Part shown: one piece after another, positions 8,800 through 17,633 of the stretch
Layout: each line of letters starts with the position of its first letter
How positions within the stretch are numbered: the stretch's first letter is position 1
Assembly: GCA_951812285.1 (NCBI GenBank)
Contig: OX638292.1
Coordinates: 1,323,279-1,387,278 of the forward strand
DNA from: an uncultured Dehalococcoidia bacterium
GTDB lineage: Bacteria; Chloroflexota; Dehalococcoidia; Lucifugimonadales; UBA1127
Direction of reading: 5' to 3'
DNA: 64,000 bases
Position numbers and translations under genes: made by a program
Notes under the pieces: generated by a model
Databases searched by the model: none
Told to the model about the DNA's origin: nothing
The model's input: only the letters and a program-made list of their open reading frames with translations

Positions 8800-11700
8800 C
8801 TCGGGAGCTGTCGCAGTTTCCCGCCGCCGTGCTGCAGCAGTACGAGTCGGCCCACGGAAAGGCCAGAACGCTGTTGTCCGCCGAGGACCTCGTCACCTGG
8901 GCGGAGCAGGGAGCGGCCATCTCGCGGCAGTCAGTTCGGGCTTGGGAGGCCGCGACTGACTACTACGCCGCCAGCATGGACGTCCTGCCCTTCCTCTCAT
9001 TCGCCAACTTCATCCCTTGGTCCAACTACGGCGCGGACCTCTGCCAGGCGTCCCCGACCATCGCGGCGGCCTACTTCCGCGCCAGCTCCCACACGCTCCC
9101 GCACCTGCGGCCCCGCCAGGTCGCCGGCTGGAGCGAGCTCGGCAAGTCGCTTTCCAAGGGCACCTGGAAGTCTACCGCGCTCGCCTGTAAGTTCTTCGAG
9201 GTCAGCCCGCAGATGGTCCCCACCATGACCTTCCCGGAGATGGAGCGCTTCATCCGCTTCATCGACATCCTCTCCCAGCGCTCCTACGACCTCGCAACCG
9301 AGTGCCTGGACCTGAGCCAGCAAGTTTTTGCCCAGCTCGGCGACAGCCGCGACAACTTCATCTCCCTCGTGACCACCCTCGCCGACGCCAACGGCAACTG
9401 GCGCGAGGTCAAGGACTGCTTCGCCGTCGGCAGCCGCGCCGTCGCCCGCGTCGAACGCACGCAGCGCGGCCGCTTCCTCAGCCTCGCCGAGCGCCTCTCG
9501 CGCAGCGGGCAAGGCGGCGTCATCTCCTTCCTCCGCGATGGCTCGCAGGGCCTCGGCCAGCTTGACTATGCCACGCACCCCGTAATCATCAGCCTCGGCG
9601 AGCGCCTCATCACCATCGCGCCGCCGGCGGTGCCGCCCTTCTTCGCCGTGGTCCCCTCCGTGCTTGGCCGCGTGTCGACGCCCCAGCTCGAGACTTGGTT
9701 CGGCGAGGGCGCACGGCTCCTCGGAGAGAACCTCGAGAGCGGCCTCGCATTCTTCCGAATGGAGTCCGCCTACTCTGAGGAACTGCTGGACAAGCTCTCC
9801 GCCGGCGTTGAGCTGAGCCGCGTCCGCGACGTCGTCGGCCTATACTCCCGCGCCCTGGCCGGCAACGACATGGAGATCGCCCCCTCGCAAGAACTCGTCG
9901 ACAAGGGCATCGGCTGGGTGTCCGGCAACCACGCCACCATCGAGGGCACCACCCTCTACCTCCCCGCCCTCATCGACGGCGCGCCCAGCAAGGCCGAGAA
10001 CTTCGCCAAGCTCAAGGTCATCGCGACCCACCAGGTCGTCCACCAGGAGTTCGGCAGCTTCGGCTTCGAGTACGAGAAGCCGTCCACGCTGTTCCGTGAC
10101 CTGCGGGAACTGGTGCAGCACGCCCGCCACCACATCCGTGACAAGTCCCACGATGAGGCCGAGGCGGAACCTGAGACCGTAGAAGAGGCCGTCGATTCCG
10201 GCCCCGTGTCGGCAGAGACCGGCTGGGTCACGGACATGCAGGGCTTCTTCGACGTCTTTCCCGAGCGCAAGATGGCCCTCGACATCTTCACCGTCGTCGA
10301 GGACAGCCGCCTCGACGCCCGTGTGCTCCGCGAGTACCGCGGCATTCGCCCCGCGTACCGCCGCCTGCAGGCGGAGTCGCTTGAAGAGCGTCCGCCCATC
10401 ATCGAGATGCCCGCGCAGCAGGGCCTAGTCGAGTTCCTCATCCGCGTGAGCCTCGGCCAGCGCACCAAACTGCCCGTTGCGTCGTACCTGCGCGAGGACG
10501 CGATGCTCATGGCCAAGCTCACGCTGCGGGTCATGCGCGTCGGCGCCACGGTGGAGGACGCCGCCGAGGCCGCCCTGCGCGTCTACCTCTTCATCGCCGG
10601 CATCCCCAACCACTTCATCCCCGGCAACCAGTGGGTCATGGTCGACGTCCCCGAGGACGATGACTACGAGGACCCGGAGAACATCGAGGACCTCCTGTCG
10701 CGGCTCGACAAGCCTGAGCCTGAGGAGCAGGAGCAGGAAGAGGGCGAGGGACAGGGCCAGCAGCCCTACCAGTCGCCGCAGGACGTCGAGTACCGCGGCG
10801 AGTTCAAGCCCGAGCTCGTGCAGCTCCTTGAGGAAATGAAGGAGGCCCAGCGCCAGGCCAACGAGGGCGAGGCCCCGCAGCTCACCCGCGAGATGCTGGA
10901 GGAGCTGCTCGCCCAGAGCGCCGAGCTCGAGCAGGGCGGCGACTATGACCTCGACACCAGCGCGACGGCCAAGAACCTCATGCGTGAGGTCGGCATGAAG
11001 CTGCCGCCCAAGGAGGCCGCGCAAGGCCAGGGCCCGTTCATCCACATCGAGGACGAGGGCGGCCCGCTGGAGGCCAAGGAACCCCACACCAGCGTCTACG
11101 ACGAGTGGGACTTCCGCGCCGGCGACTACCGCCCCAGGTGGTGCGTCGTCCGGGAGAAGACCATGTCGGAGGGCGACGTCGGATTCTGGCAGACCATCCT
11201 CCAGGCCAACTCCAACATGATCCAGGAAATCCGCCGCCAGTTCGAGCAGGTGCGCCCGGAGACCTTCCGCAAGATCCGCCGCCTCCAGGACGGCGAAGAG
11301 TTCGACCTGGACGCCCTCGTCGAGGCCATCGTCGACCAGCGCCTCGGCATCAGCCTGCCCGACCGCGTCTACTGGCGCCGCAACAAGACCGACCGCGACG
11401 TCGCCGTGCTCTTCCTCCTCGACATGAGCGCCTCCACCGGCGAGGCCATCGACGAGTCCCGCGGCGGCCCTGACGAGTGGGACGCACCCGGCAACCCTGT
11501 CGACTACATGCTCTGGCTCCGCAACCGCCGCGCCGGCGACGGCCCGCCGCGCCGCACCTACAAGCGCATCATCGACCTCGAGAAGGAGAGCGCCATCCTC
11601 CTTATCCAGGCGCTGGAAACCCTCGGTGACAAGTACGGCATCTACGGCTTCTCCGGCTACGGCCGCGAGAACGTCGAGTACTACACCATCAAGGACCTGA

Positions 11701-12089
11701 ACGAGGGCCTGACCGAGAAGGTGCACAAGCGCATCGACAAGATCACTCCCCTGCACGCTACCCGCATGGGCCCGGCCATCCGGCACAGCGTCAAGAAGCT
11801 CGACGACATCGACGCCAAGACCAAGGTGCTCTTCCTCATCTCCGACGGTCGCCCGCAGGACCGCGGCTACAGCCGCGAGGGCGTGGAGAAGGAGTACGCC
11901 GTCCACGACACCCGCAAGGCGCTCATGGAAGGCAAGCAGAAGGGCATCATTCCGTTCTGCCTCACCGTCGACAAGGCGGGCCACGACTACCTGAAGACCA
12001 TGATGGGCGACATGGGCTACGAGGTGCTCTCGGACATCAGCATGCTCCCGCAGCGCCTTCCGGAGCTCTACAAGCGCCTCACGGTCTAA
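8766..12089 (+). CDS. Large VWA-domain protein (CbbO/NorD-like)
   Basis: A 1107-residue partner of the CbbQ-type ATPase. The N-terminal ~600 residues are soluble and mostly helical. A highly acidic, Glu/Gln-rich linker lies at about residues 626-670. The C-terminal von Willebrand A domain begins near residue 880, with MIDAS residues in LDMSASTGE (Asp886, Ser888, Ser890). LFLISDGRPQDRGYSREG supplies the later MIDAS Asp. By analogy with CbbO/NorD it would tether the ATPase to a target protein through a metal. It is longer than typical NorD. The start follows a perfect AAGGAGG site. Confidence 0.88.
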   Translation: MAEQDPRLESIARELSQFPAAVLQQYESAHGKARTLLSAEDLVTWAEQGAAISRQSVRAWEAATDYYAASMDVLPFLSFANFIPWSNYGADLCQASPTIAAAYFRASSHTLPHLRPRQVAGWSELGKSLSKGTWKSTALACKFFEVSPQMVPTMTFPEMERFIRFIDILSQRSYDLATECLDLSQQVFAQLGDSRDNFISLVTTLADANGNWREVKDCFAVGSRAVARVERTQRGRFLSLAERLSRSGQGGVISFLRDGSQGLGQLDYATHPVIISLGERLITIAPPAVPPFFAVVPSVLGRVSTPQLETWFGEGARLLGENLESGLAFFRMESAYSEELLDKLSAGVELSRVRDVVGLYSRALAGNDMEIAPSQELVDKGIGWVSGNHATIEGTTLYLPALIDGAPSKAENFAKLKVIATHQVVHQEFGSFGFEYEKPSTLFRDLRELVQHARHHIRDKSHDEAEAEPETVEEAVDSGPVSAETGWVTDMQGFFDVFPERKMALDIFTVVEDSRLDARVLREYRGIRPAYRRLQAESLEERPPIIEMPAQQGLVEFLIRVSLGQRTKLPVASYLREDAMLMAKLTLRVMRVGATVEDAAEAALRVYLFIAGIPNHFIPGNQWVMVDVPEDDDYEDPENIEDLLSRLDKPEPEEQEQEEGEGQGQQPYQSPQDVEYRGEFKPELVQLLEEMKEAQRQANEGEAPQLTREMLEELLAQSAELEQGGDYDLDTSATAKNLMREVGMKLPPKEAAQGQGPFIHIEDEGGPLEAKEPHTSVYDEWDFRAGDYRPRWCVVREKTMSEGDVGFWQTILQANSNMIQEIRRQFEQVRPETFRKIRRLQDGEEFDLDALVEAIVDQRLGISLPDRVYWRRNKTDRDVAVLFLLDMSASTGEAIDESRGGPDEWDAPGNPVDYMLWLRNRRAGDGPPRRTYKRIIDLEKESAILLIQALETLGDKYGIYGFSGYGRENVEYYTIKDLNEGLTEKVHKRIDKITPLHATRMGPAIRHSVKKLDDIDAKTKVLFLISDGRPQDRGYSREGVEKEYAVHDTRKALMEGKQKGIIPFCLTVDKAGHDYLKTMMGDMGYEVLSDISMLPQRLPELYKRLTV

Positions 12090-12110
12090 CCCCACAGACC
12101 GAGCGACAGG

Positions 12111-12143
12111 AGAGGCCCGGCGGCCAGATACCGCCGGGCCTCT
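12111..12143 (+). terminator. Intrinsic-type terminator after the VWA gene
   Basis: AGAGGCCCGGCGG (12111-12123) and CCGCCGGGCCTCT (12131-12143) form a perfect 13-bp GC-rich stem with a seven-base loop, 22 bases after the stop codon. Only a short T stretch follows. Confidence 0.8.
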
Positions 12144-12637
12144 TCACGTCCTCCCACGTCCCCCAGTTGTACCCGCGCAGGCAGGAACCTCACATTCAGC
12201 GCACAGCCCACCCGTCCGTTGCCATTCTTGCGAAAGCCCCCTCGCCCGAGCGGGAAACGCCTCCCCTGACCCTGACACAGACCCCTCGCGCGTAAGCGCC
12301 CCCACTCGCTACGCTGTCCCCATGGAAGACGCAAGCGTTCGACGCAATCGGAACATCACAAATGCCCATACCGTCAGGCCGCCGCTCTGTTCCCTGGCGC
12401 CCCGTGTCCCTGCCAGGGGTTGGATAGGCGGACGGGGCAAAAATCTTTTTCATCTGATTTGTGTCTGAAATGCGACACTCTCCCTATAAAACCAAGGCGA
12501 AACAACCTCAGCCGCAGCTACGGAAGAATCCGCGACGAATCCAAACCGATGGTGCGCGCCGCCACTCCCGAAAGTCTCGCCCCTCCACCAGCCACACAGC
12601 AGCAAGCCGCACACCGGCCCGGGCCGGAGGGTGTATC
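12144..12637. other. Non-coding stretch before the MFS gene
   Basis: No plausible gene was found here. A weak hairpin (CCCTGGC 12392-12398 with GCCAGGG 12412-12418) is followed by an AT-rich patch (around 12437-12460). That patch probably contains the promoter of the downstream transporter gene. A TATAAA at about 12485 has no convincing -35 at normal spacing. Confidence 0.5.
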
Positions 12638-13972
12638 ATGGCCCCGGCCATTCTCATAGTGCCCTGCACCGGACCAAGGAGCGCATTGGAAACCACGCCC
12701 GCCTCTGAGGCCACCATCCCCCGCACGTGGCGGCACCGGCTGCCGTTCTTCCACGGCTACGTCATGGTCGCCATCGGCTTCGGCATGATGTTCGTGTCCA
12801 ACGGCATCAACTGGTCCCTCGGCGTCATTGCGATCCCAATGCGCGACGACCTCGACTGGACGATCACCGACGTCTTCGCCGGCCTCTTCCTCCGCATCCT
12901 CATGGGCGCCCTCGGCGCCTTCGCCCTGACCCGCTTCGCCGACACCCGGAACGGCGCGAGGCGGACTGTCTTCATCACCGGCATCTTCATCTGCACCAGC
13001 CTCGCCCTCACCAGCCAGGTGACCGAGGTGTGGCAGTTCTGGTTGCTGGTCGGCGTCGTGACCGGCTTCATGTCCGGCGGCCACGCCCTCCTATTCACCG
13101 CCGCCGTCGTGCCGCGCTGGTTCCGCAAGTACCGCGGCCGCGCAGTCGCCGCCGCCACGATGGGGTCGAGCACTGCTGCGTTTGTATTGCCGGCCCCCGT
13201 CGCCTTCCTCGTCGGCGAGCTTGGCTGGCAGGCGGCATGGATCATGCTTGCCTGTCTCTCGCTCGCGCTGTCCGTCCTTCCCTCGCTGCTCATCGTGCGG
13301 CAGCCGGAGGACCTCGGCATGACGCCAGACGGCCTGCCGCCCCAGAACGCCACGGACACGCGATCCCCCATGCGGGAGGAACCGGAGATCGACGCCCGCA
13401 CCGCCGTCCGCTCGCGCCTCTTCTGGCTGCTCGTCATAACCGTCTGCTTTGCCACCACGTCGTCCATGAGCGTGCCCGCCATCATGGCCCCGATGTACGA
13501 GTGGAAGGGCTTCGACGTCACCGCGGCTGCGTTGGGCGCCACTATCTACGGCCTGTTCAGCATGAGCAGCCGCTTCCTCTGGGGGTGGGTCGCTGACAAG
13601 GTGCACATTGCGGCGATGGCTGTGGGCGTCGGGCTCTTCAACACCATTACGTTCCCCTTGCTCATCGTGCTCAGCGGCGGCAGCGCCTACGTCTTTGCGG
13701 CCATGGTGGGCGTTGGCGTGTCCGGCCTTGTGGTTGTGCAGAGCCTCGTGTGGCCCTTCTTCTTCGGTCGCCGGAACCTCGGCGCCATCGTCGGTGTCAG
13801 CCGCCCCTTCCCGGTGTTCATGAGCGCCGGCGGCGTCCTCTTCATGCCCCTGATCTTCGACGCAACCGGCAGTTACAGCCTCTCCCTCATCGCCATGAGC
13901 GCTGCGGCGTTCATCAGCGTCGTATTCATGCTCATCGCCGTCCGAAGCCCCATTCCGAGGAACTCCGCATGA
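12638..13972 (+). CDS. Major facilitator superfamily transporter
   Basis: A 444-residue inner-membrane transporter with about twelve membrane helices, resembling the oxalate/formate and monocarboxylate porter branch. The motif between helices 2 and 3 is degenerate (LTRFADTRNGARR). VVPRWFRKYRGRAVAAATMG after helix 4 is typical of this branch. The central loop is at about residues 225-255. The substrate is unknown; an organic anion is likely. The start at 12638 has a GGAGGG site. A TTG at 12686 with AAGGAG just upstream is a real alternative and would remove 16 residues. The stop overlaps the next start (ATGA). Confidence 0.88.
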   Translation: MAPAILIVPCTGPRSALETTPASEATIPRTWRHRLPFFHGYVMVAIGFGMMFVSNGINWSLGVIAIPMRDDLDWTITDVFAGLFLRILMGALGAFALTRFADTRNGARRTVFITGIFICTSLALTSQVTEVWQFWLLVGVVTGFMSGGHALLFTAAVVPRWFRKYRGRAVAAATMGSSTAAFVLPAPVAFLVGELGWQAAWIMLACLSLALSVLPSLLIVRQPEDLGMTPDGLPPQNATDTRSPMREEPEIDARTAVRSRLFWLLVITVCFATTSSMSVPAIMAPMYEWKGFDVTAAALGATIYGLFSMSSRFLWGWVADKVHIAAMAVGVGLFNTITFPLLIVLSGGSAYVFAAMVGVGVSGLVVVQSLVWPFFFGRRNLGAIVGVSRPFPVFMSAGGVLFMPLIFDATGSYSLSLIAMSAAAFISVVFMLIAVRSPIPRNSA

Positions 13973-14922
13973 CCGAGGCGCCGCTGCAACGCACGACGTT
14001 CACCGTCCAACCCCTGCCGCCCTTCGACTTCGCGATGACCGCCGACTACGCGACCCACTTTCGCGGCCGCAACCTGTGGGAGTTCTACGAGGACGGCGTC
14101 TACAGCCGCGTCGTCGACCTCCCCTCGGGCCTCGGCGTGGCCAAAGTACAATCCCTGGGCGACGTCGACGCCCCCCTCCTCGAGGTCGAGGTCGTCGCCC
14201 CGTCCTTGGATTACAACGCCGTCGAGTCGGCCCGCCGCCAAGTCGAGTGGGTCTTCCAGGCCAGCGTTGACCTCGTCCCCTTCTACCGTATGGCAGAGGG
14301 CGACCCCTTCCTCGCCCCCCTCACGGCTATGCACCGGGGCTTCCGCGTCCCGCAGGGCACCTCCGTCCTCGAGGGACTTGTGAACGCCATCCTGGGGCAG
14401 CAGATAAGCGGCCAGGTCGCCCGCGCCGTACGCACGGCGGTCATGGAGGCCTACGGCGAGACCATCACCGTAGATGGAGTGGAGTATCGCGCCTTCCCAA
14501 CGCCCCAGGCGCTAGCCGCCGCCGGCGTCGAGGGGCTCCGCGCCCAGAAGCTCAGTTGGCGAAAGGCGGAGTACATAGCAGACATCGCGGCCAAGGAAGT
14601 CTCAGGTGAGATAGACCTGGAAGGCCTCTTCCAATGCACAGATGAAGAGGTGCTGGCATCGTTGACACCTTTGCGTGGCGTAGGCGTGTGGACAGTCCAC
14701 TGGCTCCTCGTCCGCACCCTCGGCCGCACCGACGGCTTCCCCCACGGCGACCTGGCCATCCAGCGCACCCTCGGCGAAGTGGTCAACAACGGCGTCCGAA
14801 TGACGGCGGAGGAAGCCCTGGAGTACTCGTTGCGGTGGTCGCCGTACCGCACCTACGTGACCACCTACCTATTCGCAGCCATCCGCTCCGGCCGACCGGA
14901 CTGGCTCCCCCCAACGCCATGA
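13969..14922 (+). CDS. alkA: DNA-3-methyladenine glycosylase II-like (AlkA family)
   Basis: Base-excision repair enzyme of 317 residues that removes alkylated purines. An N-terminal beta-rich domain comes first. The HhH-GPD domain starts near residue 120 (VLEGLVNAILGQQISGQVA). The hairpin is LTPLRGVGVWTVHWLLV, and the catalytic aspartate lies in FPHGDLAIQ. It overlaps the transporter gene by four bases, so it is translated from the same message. The link to the transporter is not obvious. Confidence 0.9.
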   Translation: MTEAPLQRTTFTVQPLPPFDFAMTADYATHFRGRNLWEFYEDGVYSRVVDLPSGLGVAKVQSLGDVDAPLLEVEVVAPSLDYNAVESARRQVEWVFQASVDLVPFYRMAEGDPFLAPLTAMHRGFRVPQGTSVLEGLVNAILGQQISGQVARAVRTAVMEAYGETITVDGVEYRAFPTPQALAAAGVEGLRAQKLSWRKAEYIADIAAKEVSGEIDLEGLFQCTDEEVLASLTPLRGVGVWTVHWLLVRTLGRTDGFPHGDLAIQRTLGEVVNNGVRMTAEEALEYSLRWSPYRTYVTTYLFAAIRSGRPDWLPPTP

Positions 14923-14957
14923 GGTTGCTTACGGGACCTCGGACAGGCTGGAAGGGA

Positions 14958-15185
14958 TCAGGCAGACCCGATCAACGTAGTTGCAAAGGTCGCCAATGTA
15001 GCTCCAAGTACGCCTATGACCAGCCAGATGAGCCTGTCGAGCTTGGCCTCAATGCGGTCCATCCGGACGTCCATTCGGTCCATGCGAACGTCCATCCGGT
15101 CCATACGCTCGCTGTGCTGCCGCTGCCCCTCCACCAACACCCCGATAGTCTGCGCCATTGTGAGTGACGCGGGGTCGACGGCCAT
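14958..15185 (-). CDS. Small coiled-coil membrane protein
   Basis: A 75-residue protein with no known family. Residues 25-50 are heptad-like repeats of RMDRMDV, predicting a coiled coil. They are followed by one transmembrane helix (IWLVIGVLGATLATFATTLI) and a very short tail. An AGGAG site lies six bases before the start at 15185. Similar small tail-anchored coiled-coil proteins are common as hypotheticals. The DNA repeat encoding RMDRMDV is visible at about 15055-15105. Confidence 0.65.
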   Translation of the reverse strand: MAVDPASLTMAQTIGVLVEGQRQHSERMDRMDVRMDRMDVRMDRIEAKLDRLIWLVIGVLGATLATFATTLIGSA

Positions 15186-15385
15186 CGTAAACTCCTATTT
15201 GGAAATGTAGTATCACGATAACAACATTTGCGGTGCATCACAATAGCAACAGCTGGAATTGACGGCGTATCCGGTGCCCATTTTTGAAGAACGGAGTGCA
15301 ACCACCCAAACAGGCTCCCTCCAACACCGTGAGGTGACATGTGGGCATTGCGCGTAAGGCGTGGAGGCGTGGCATAATCAGGGGT

Positions 15386-16237
15386 ATGGCGAGGAAATCC
15401 GCACTCCCCCTGATAATTGCCGCCGCACTGCTCGTGTCAGCGCTCGGAGCAACATGGAGCGGCGGTCAATCCGGCCCGACCGGCACGGAGCAGATCGCCA
15501 TTCCCTACGTCCCCATCGCTCTTCAGCCTGGATGGAACCTGATCTCCATCCCCTTCGACCCCTTCAACCCGGCGATCGACGCCATCGCCGTCCCCGGACA
15601 TCCCGCGGACGTCGTCATGACATACGACAGCGCGAATAAAGTGTGGTTGGTCTCTCAGCGAGACAAGGAAACGGGCCTGTTCAGCGGCGACATCGAGGAG
15701 ATGACCTCCAGCAGGGCCTACTTCGTACGGACAGACAGCTTTGTCCCTCTGTACGTTGGCCGACCGCCCATTCTGACGTGGAACACCCCGCCAGCGACGC
15801 CAGTAGCCCTCAACGTCACTGAAGGGTGGAACTTGGTCCCTGTCGTAGCCCTCAACTACCGCATACCCTACGCAGTAGCGGCTGACGACTACCTGCGGTC
15901 GCTCTCGGCGGGCGGACAGCCAACCTGGCTGCGGGCGATGGGCTACAACCCGCTGTCGCAACGGTGGGAGGCGATTTCCCCCGGCGACGTCGCCCTCGTG
16001 AGTGTGGGCAACCTGAACCCATGCACGGGCCTGCAACTCAACAAGGAGCGCGTCGAGTCGGGAACCGAGCGCTGCCAGGCGGGCGAGTACGCGGAGCGGT
16101 CACCCCAAGGCTCGATCACCGCCGGAGACATCTGGGGTGAGTTTGACGGTAAGGACCGGGTCGCCTTACGGGCGGCGCTGAGGATGGGCAAGGGTTACTG
16201 GGTCTACGCCTCCGCGGATGGCGTGATACTCCCGTAA
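15386..16237 (+). CDS. Secreted protein with GWNL repeats
   Basis: An exported protein of 283 residues. MARKSALPLIIAAALLVSAL is a signal peptide. Two similar halves follow, each beginning with a GWNL motif (LQPGWNLISIPFDP at about residue 45 and VTEGWNLVPVVAL near 146). Aromatic segments such as AYFVRTD and GYWVYASADG end the modules. GWNL modules occur in many uncharacterised surface proteins of Chloroflexota and archaea. Function is unknown. A CATAAT box seven bases before the ATG could give a leaderless transcript. A GTG at 15341 is an alternative start. Confidence 0.72.
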   Translation: MARKSALPLIIAAALLVSALGATWSGGQSGPTGTEQIAIPYVPIALQPGWNLISIPFDPFNPAIDAIAVPGHPADVVMTYDSANKVWLVSQRDKETGLFSGDIEEMTSSRAYFVRTDSFVPLYVGRPPILTWNTPPATPVALNVTEGWNLVPVVALNYRIPYAVAADDYLRSLSAGGQPTWLRAMGYNPLSQRWEAISPGDVALVSVGNLNPCTGLQLNKERVESGTERCQAGEYAERSPQGSITAGDIWGEFDGKDRVALRAALRMGKGYWVYASADGVILP

Positions 16238-16241
16238 TGAA

Positions 16242-16267
16242 GAGGGGCGGCTCAATCGCCGCCCCTC
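16242..16267. terminator. Bidirectional hairpin terminator
   Basis: GAGGGGCGGC (16242-16251) and GCCGCCCCTC (16258-16267) form a perfect 10-bp stem with a six-base loop. It lies between two convergent genes, the GWNL protein and the selenoprotein, and can serve both. Confidence 0.8.
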
Positions 16268-16290
16268 AAACGTACGTTACCAGTCGCACC

Positions 16291-17502
16291 TTACCTGCTG
16301 AAGGTATAGGTGAACAAACTGAAGTCCGGCGAGTTGGTGCTCAACCGAAGCTCAGCGCGGCCCTGCATCGGACTCTGGATCACGTTGTACATGCGCGGTC
16401 CATCAATATTGAGGACCGTATTGCCCTCGCCGTCCTCCTTGACGTCCTTGCCGCGGTGTTCGACGGGCACGGGCTCGCCGTCCAGCGTCACGATTACCGG
16501 GAATGGGTCGCCGCCCGTCGGCCGCACGACGACATTGACGCTGCGAGCACTGTAGTTGATGGCAATGTAGTCCTCGAAGTTATTGGAGGACCGGCCGTGG
16601 GTCACGCTCTCGCTGTCGATGCCCCAGAGGCCGTGCAGGTAGAACCTGCCGTCCTCGTAGTCACCCGGGTCGCTGAACTGGATGGGAGTGCTGTCCCTGA
16701 CAGACACGTCGTTGCCCAGGTATTTCCGGGTGCCCCACGCGCTGCCTGCATAGATCTCGTGGGTCCGTGGCTCGCCCGAGGGAGGCGCATCGCCCTGCTC
16801 AGGCACCACACCGCCGACGGGAATGTGGGAGATGTCGTTGCCGGCCTCTTCCAGCAGCGCGCGGATCCAGAGCTCAGTCTCAAGGTAGGCGCCCTCGCCG
16901 ATGTGGTGGAACCGCGCCTCTCCGTTCTGGTCCATGAGGAACTTGTGGGGCCAGTATCGGTTCTTGTAGGCCCTCCAGGTGTTGAAATCGTTGTCCATGG
17001 CCACCGGCCACGTTATCCGCTCCCGAACCATTGCTTCTCGGACGTTCCCCTCGTCCTTTTCAAACTCGAACTCCGGTGCGTGGACGCCAACGATTGTGAG
17101 CCCGTTGGCGGCGTACTTCTCGTTCCAGTCGCGCAGGTACGGAAGCGTTCTCAGACAGTTAATTCAGGTGTATGTCCAGAAGTCCACCATGACAACCTCA
17201 CCCTGCAGCTCCGTCATGGTGAGGGGTGGGCTGTTGAGCCACTTGGTGAGCCCGGTGAACTCCGGCGCCTGGTCCGCATCGCTCCCAGTGGCCGCCGTGA
17301 TCTCGACGCCACGCTGCAGCGCATCTTCGAGCGCGCTGATCTTCGGCGCCTCCGGCTCGACAGGCGCCGCCGGTGCGACGGCCGCAGCCTCGCCGGGCTC
17401 CGCCGCCGTCGTCGCGTCGCTGTCGCCGCCGGAGCAGCCCGCAAGGCCAAGCGTCGCCACCGCCGCCGCAAGGGCGATGATGATTCCGGTCCGACGTTTC
17501 AC
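16291..17502 (-). CDS. Selenocysteine thioredoxin-like lipoprotein (DipZ C-terminal-like)
   Basis: This 403-residue exported protein reads through one in-frame TGA. GTG at 17502, seven bases after GGAGG, opens a signal peptide with lipobox LGLAGC. A linker and thioredoxin-like domain follow. VVMVDFWTYT is followed by TGA at 17164-17166, then INCLRTLPYLRDW. The redox motif is therefore Sec-Ile-Asn-Cys (Sec113) where relatives have CxxC. The frame continues unbroken to TAA at 16291. The distal part (YWPHKFLMD, then IGEGAYLETELWIRALLEE and a beta-rich C-terminal domain) matches DipZ/TlpA-type proteins. A tRNA-Sec gene is in the same window. Conventional annotation would give two fragments or a pseudogene. 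The likely role is thiol redox chemistry outside the membrane. Confidence 0.9.
17164..17166 (-). other. In-frame TGA, predicted selenocysteine codon
   Basis: TGA replaces the first cysteine codon of a CxxC redox site. Both flanks are in one frame and match one protein family, and it is the only interruption. Downstream a short CGC/GCG stem with a GU-containing loop, inside GUC/GAC, is a possible but weak SECIS element at 8-36 bases after the TGA. Confidence 0.88.
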
Positions 17503-17633
17503 AGACACTCCTCCTTTCCCGAATATTGCTCAATGCTCAAGTGTCGTAATTCCAGTATACGCCGTATGTGACCGCAGTAGTAATGCGGGCCGACTAATGG
17601 TGCTTCGGCGCCGCTGCCCCGCAATTGCGCGCG

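Noticed and set aside
10425..12095. 556-codon open frame on the minus strand opposite the VWA gene
   Set aside because: It is antisense to a protein with clear MIDAS motifs and a perfect ribosome site; high-GC codon bias creates long shadows. No family pattern in the translation.
16291..17508. Pseudogene or sequencing-error explanation for the split thioredoxin-like gene
   Set aside because: Only one interruption, it is TGA rather than TAA or TAG, sits at the redox Cys position, frame is intact on both sides, and a tRNA-Sec gene is present.
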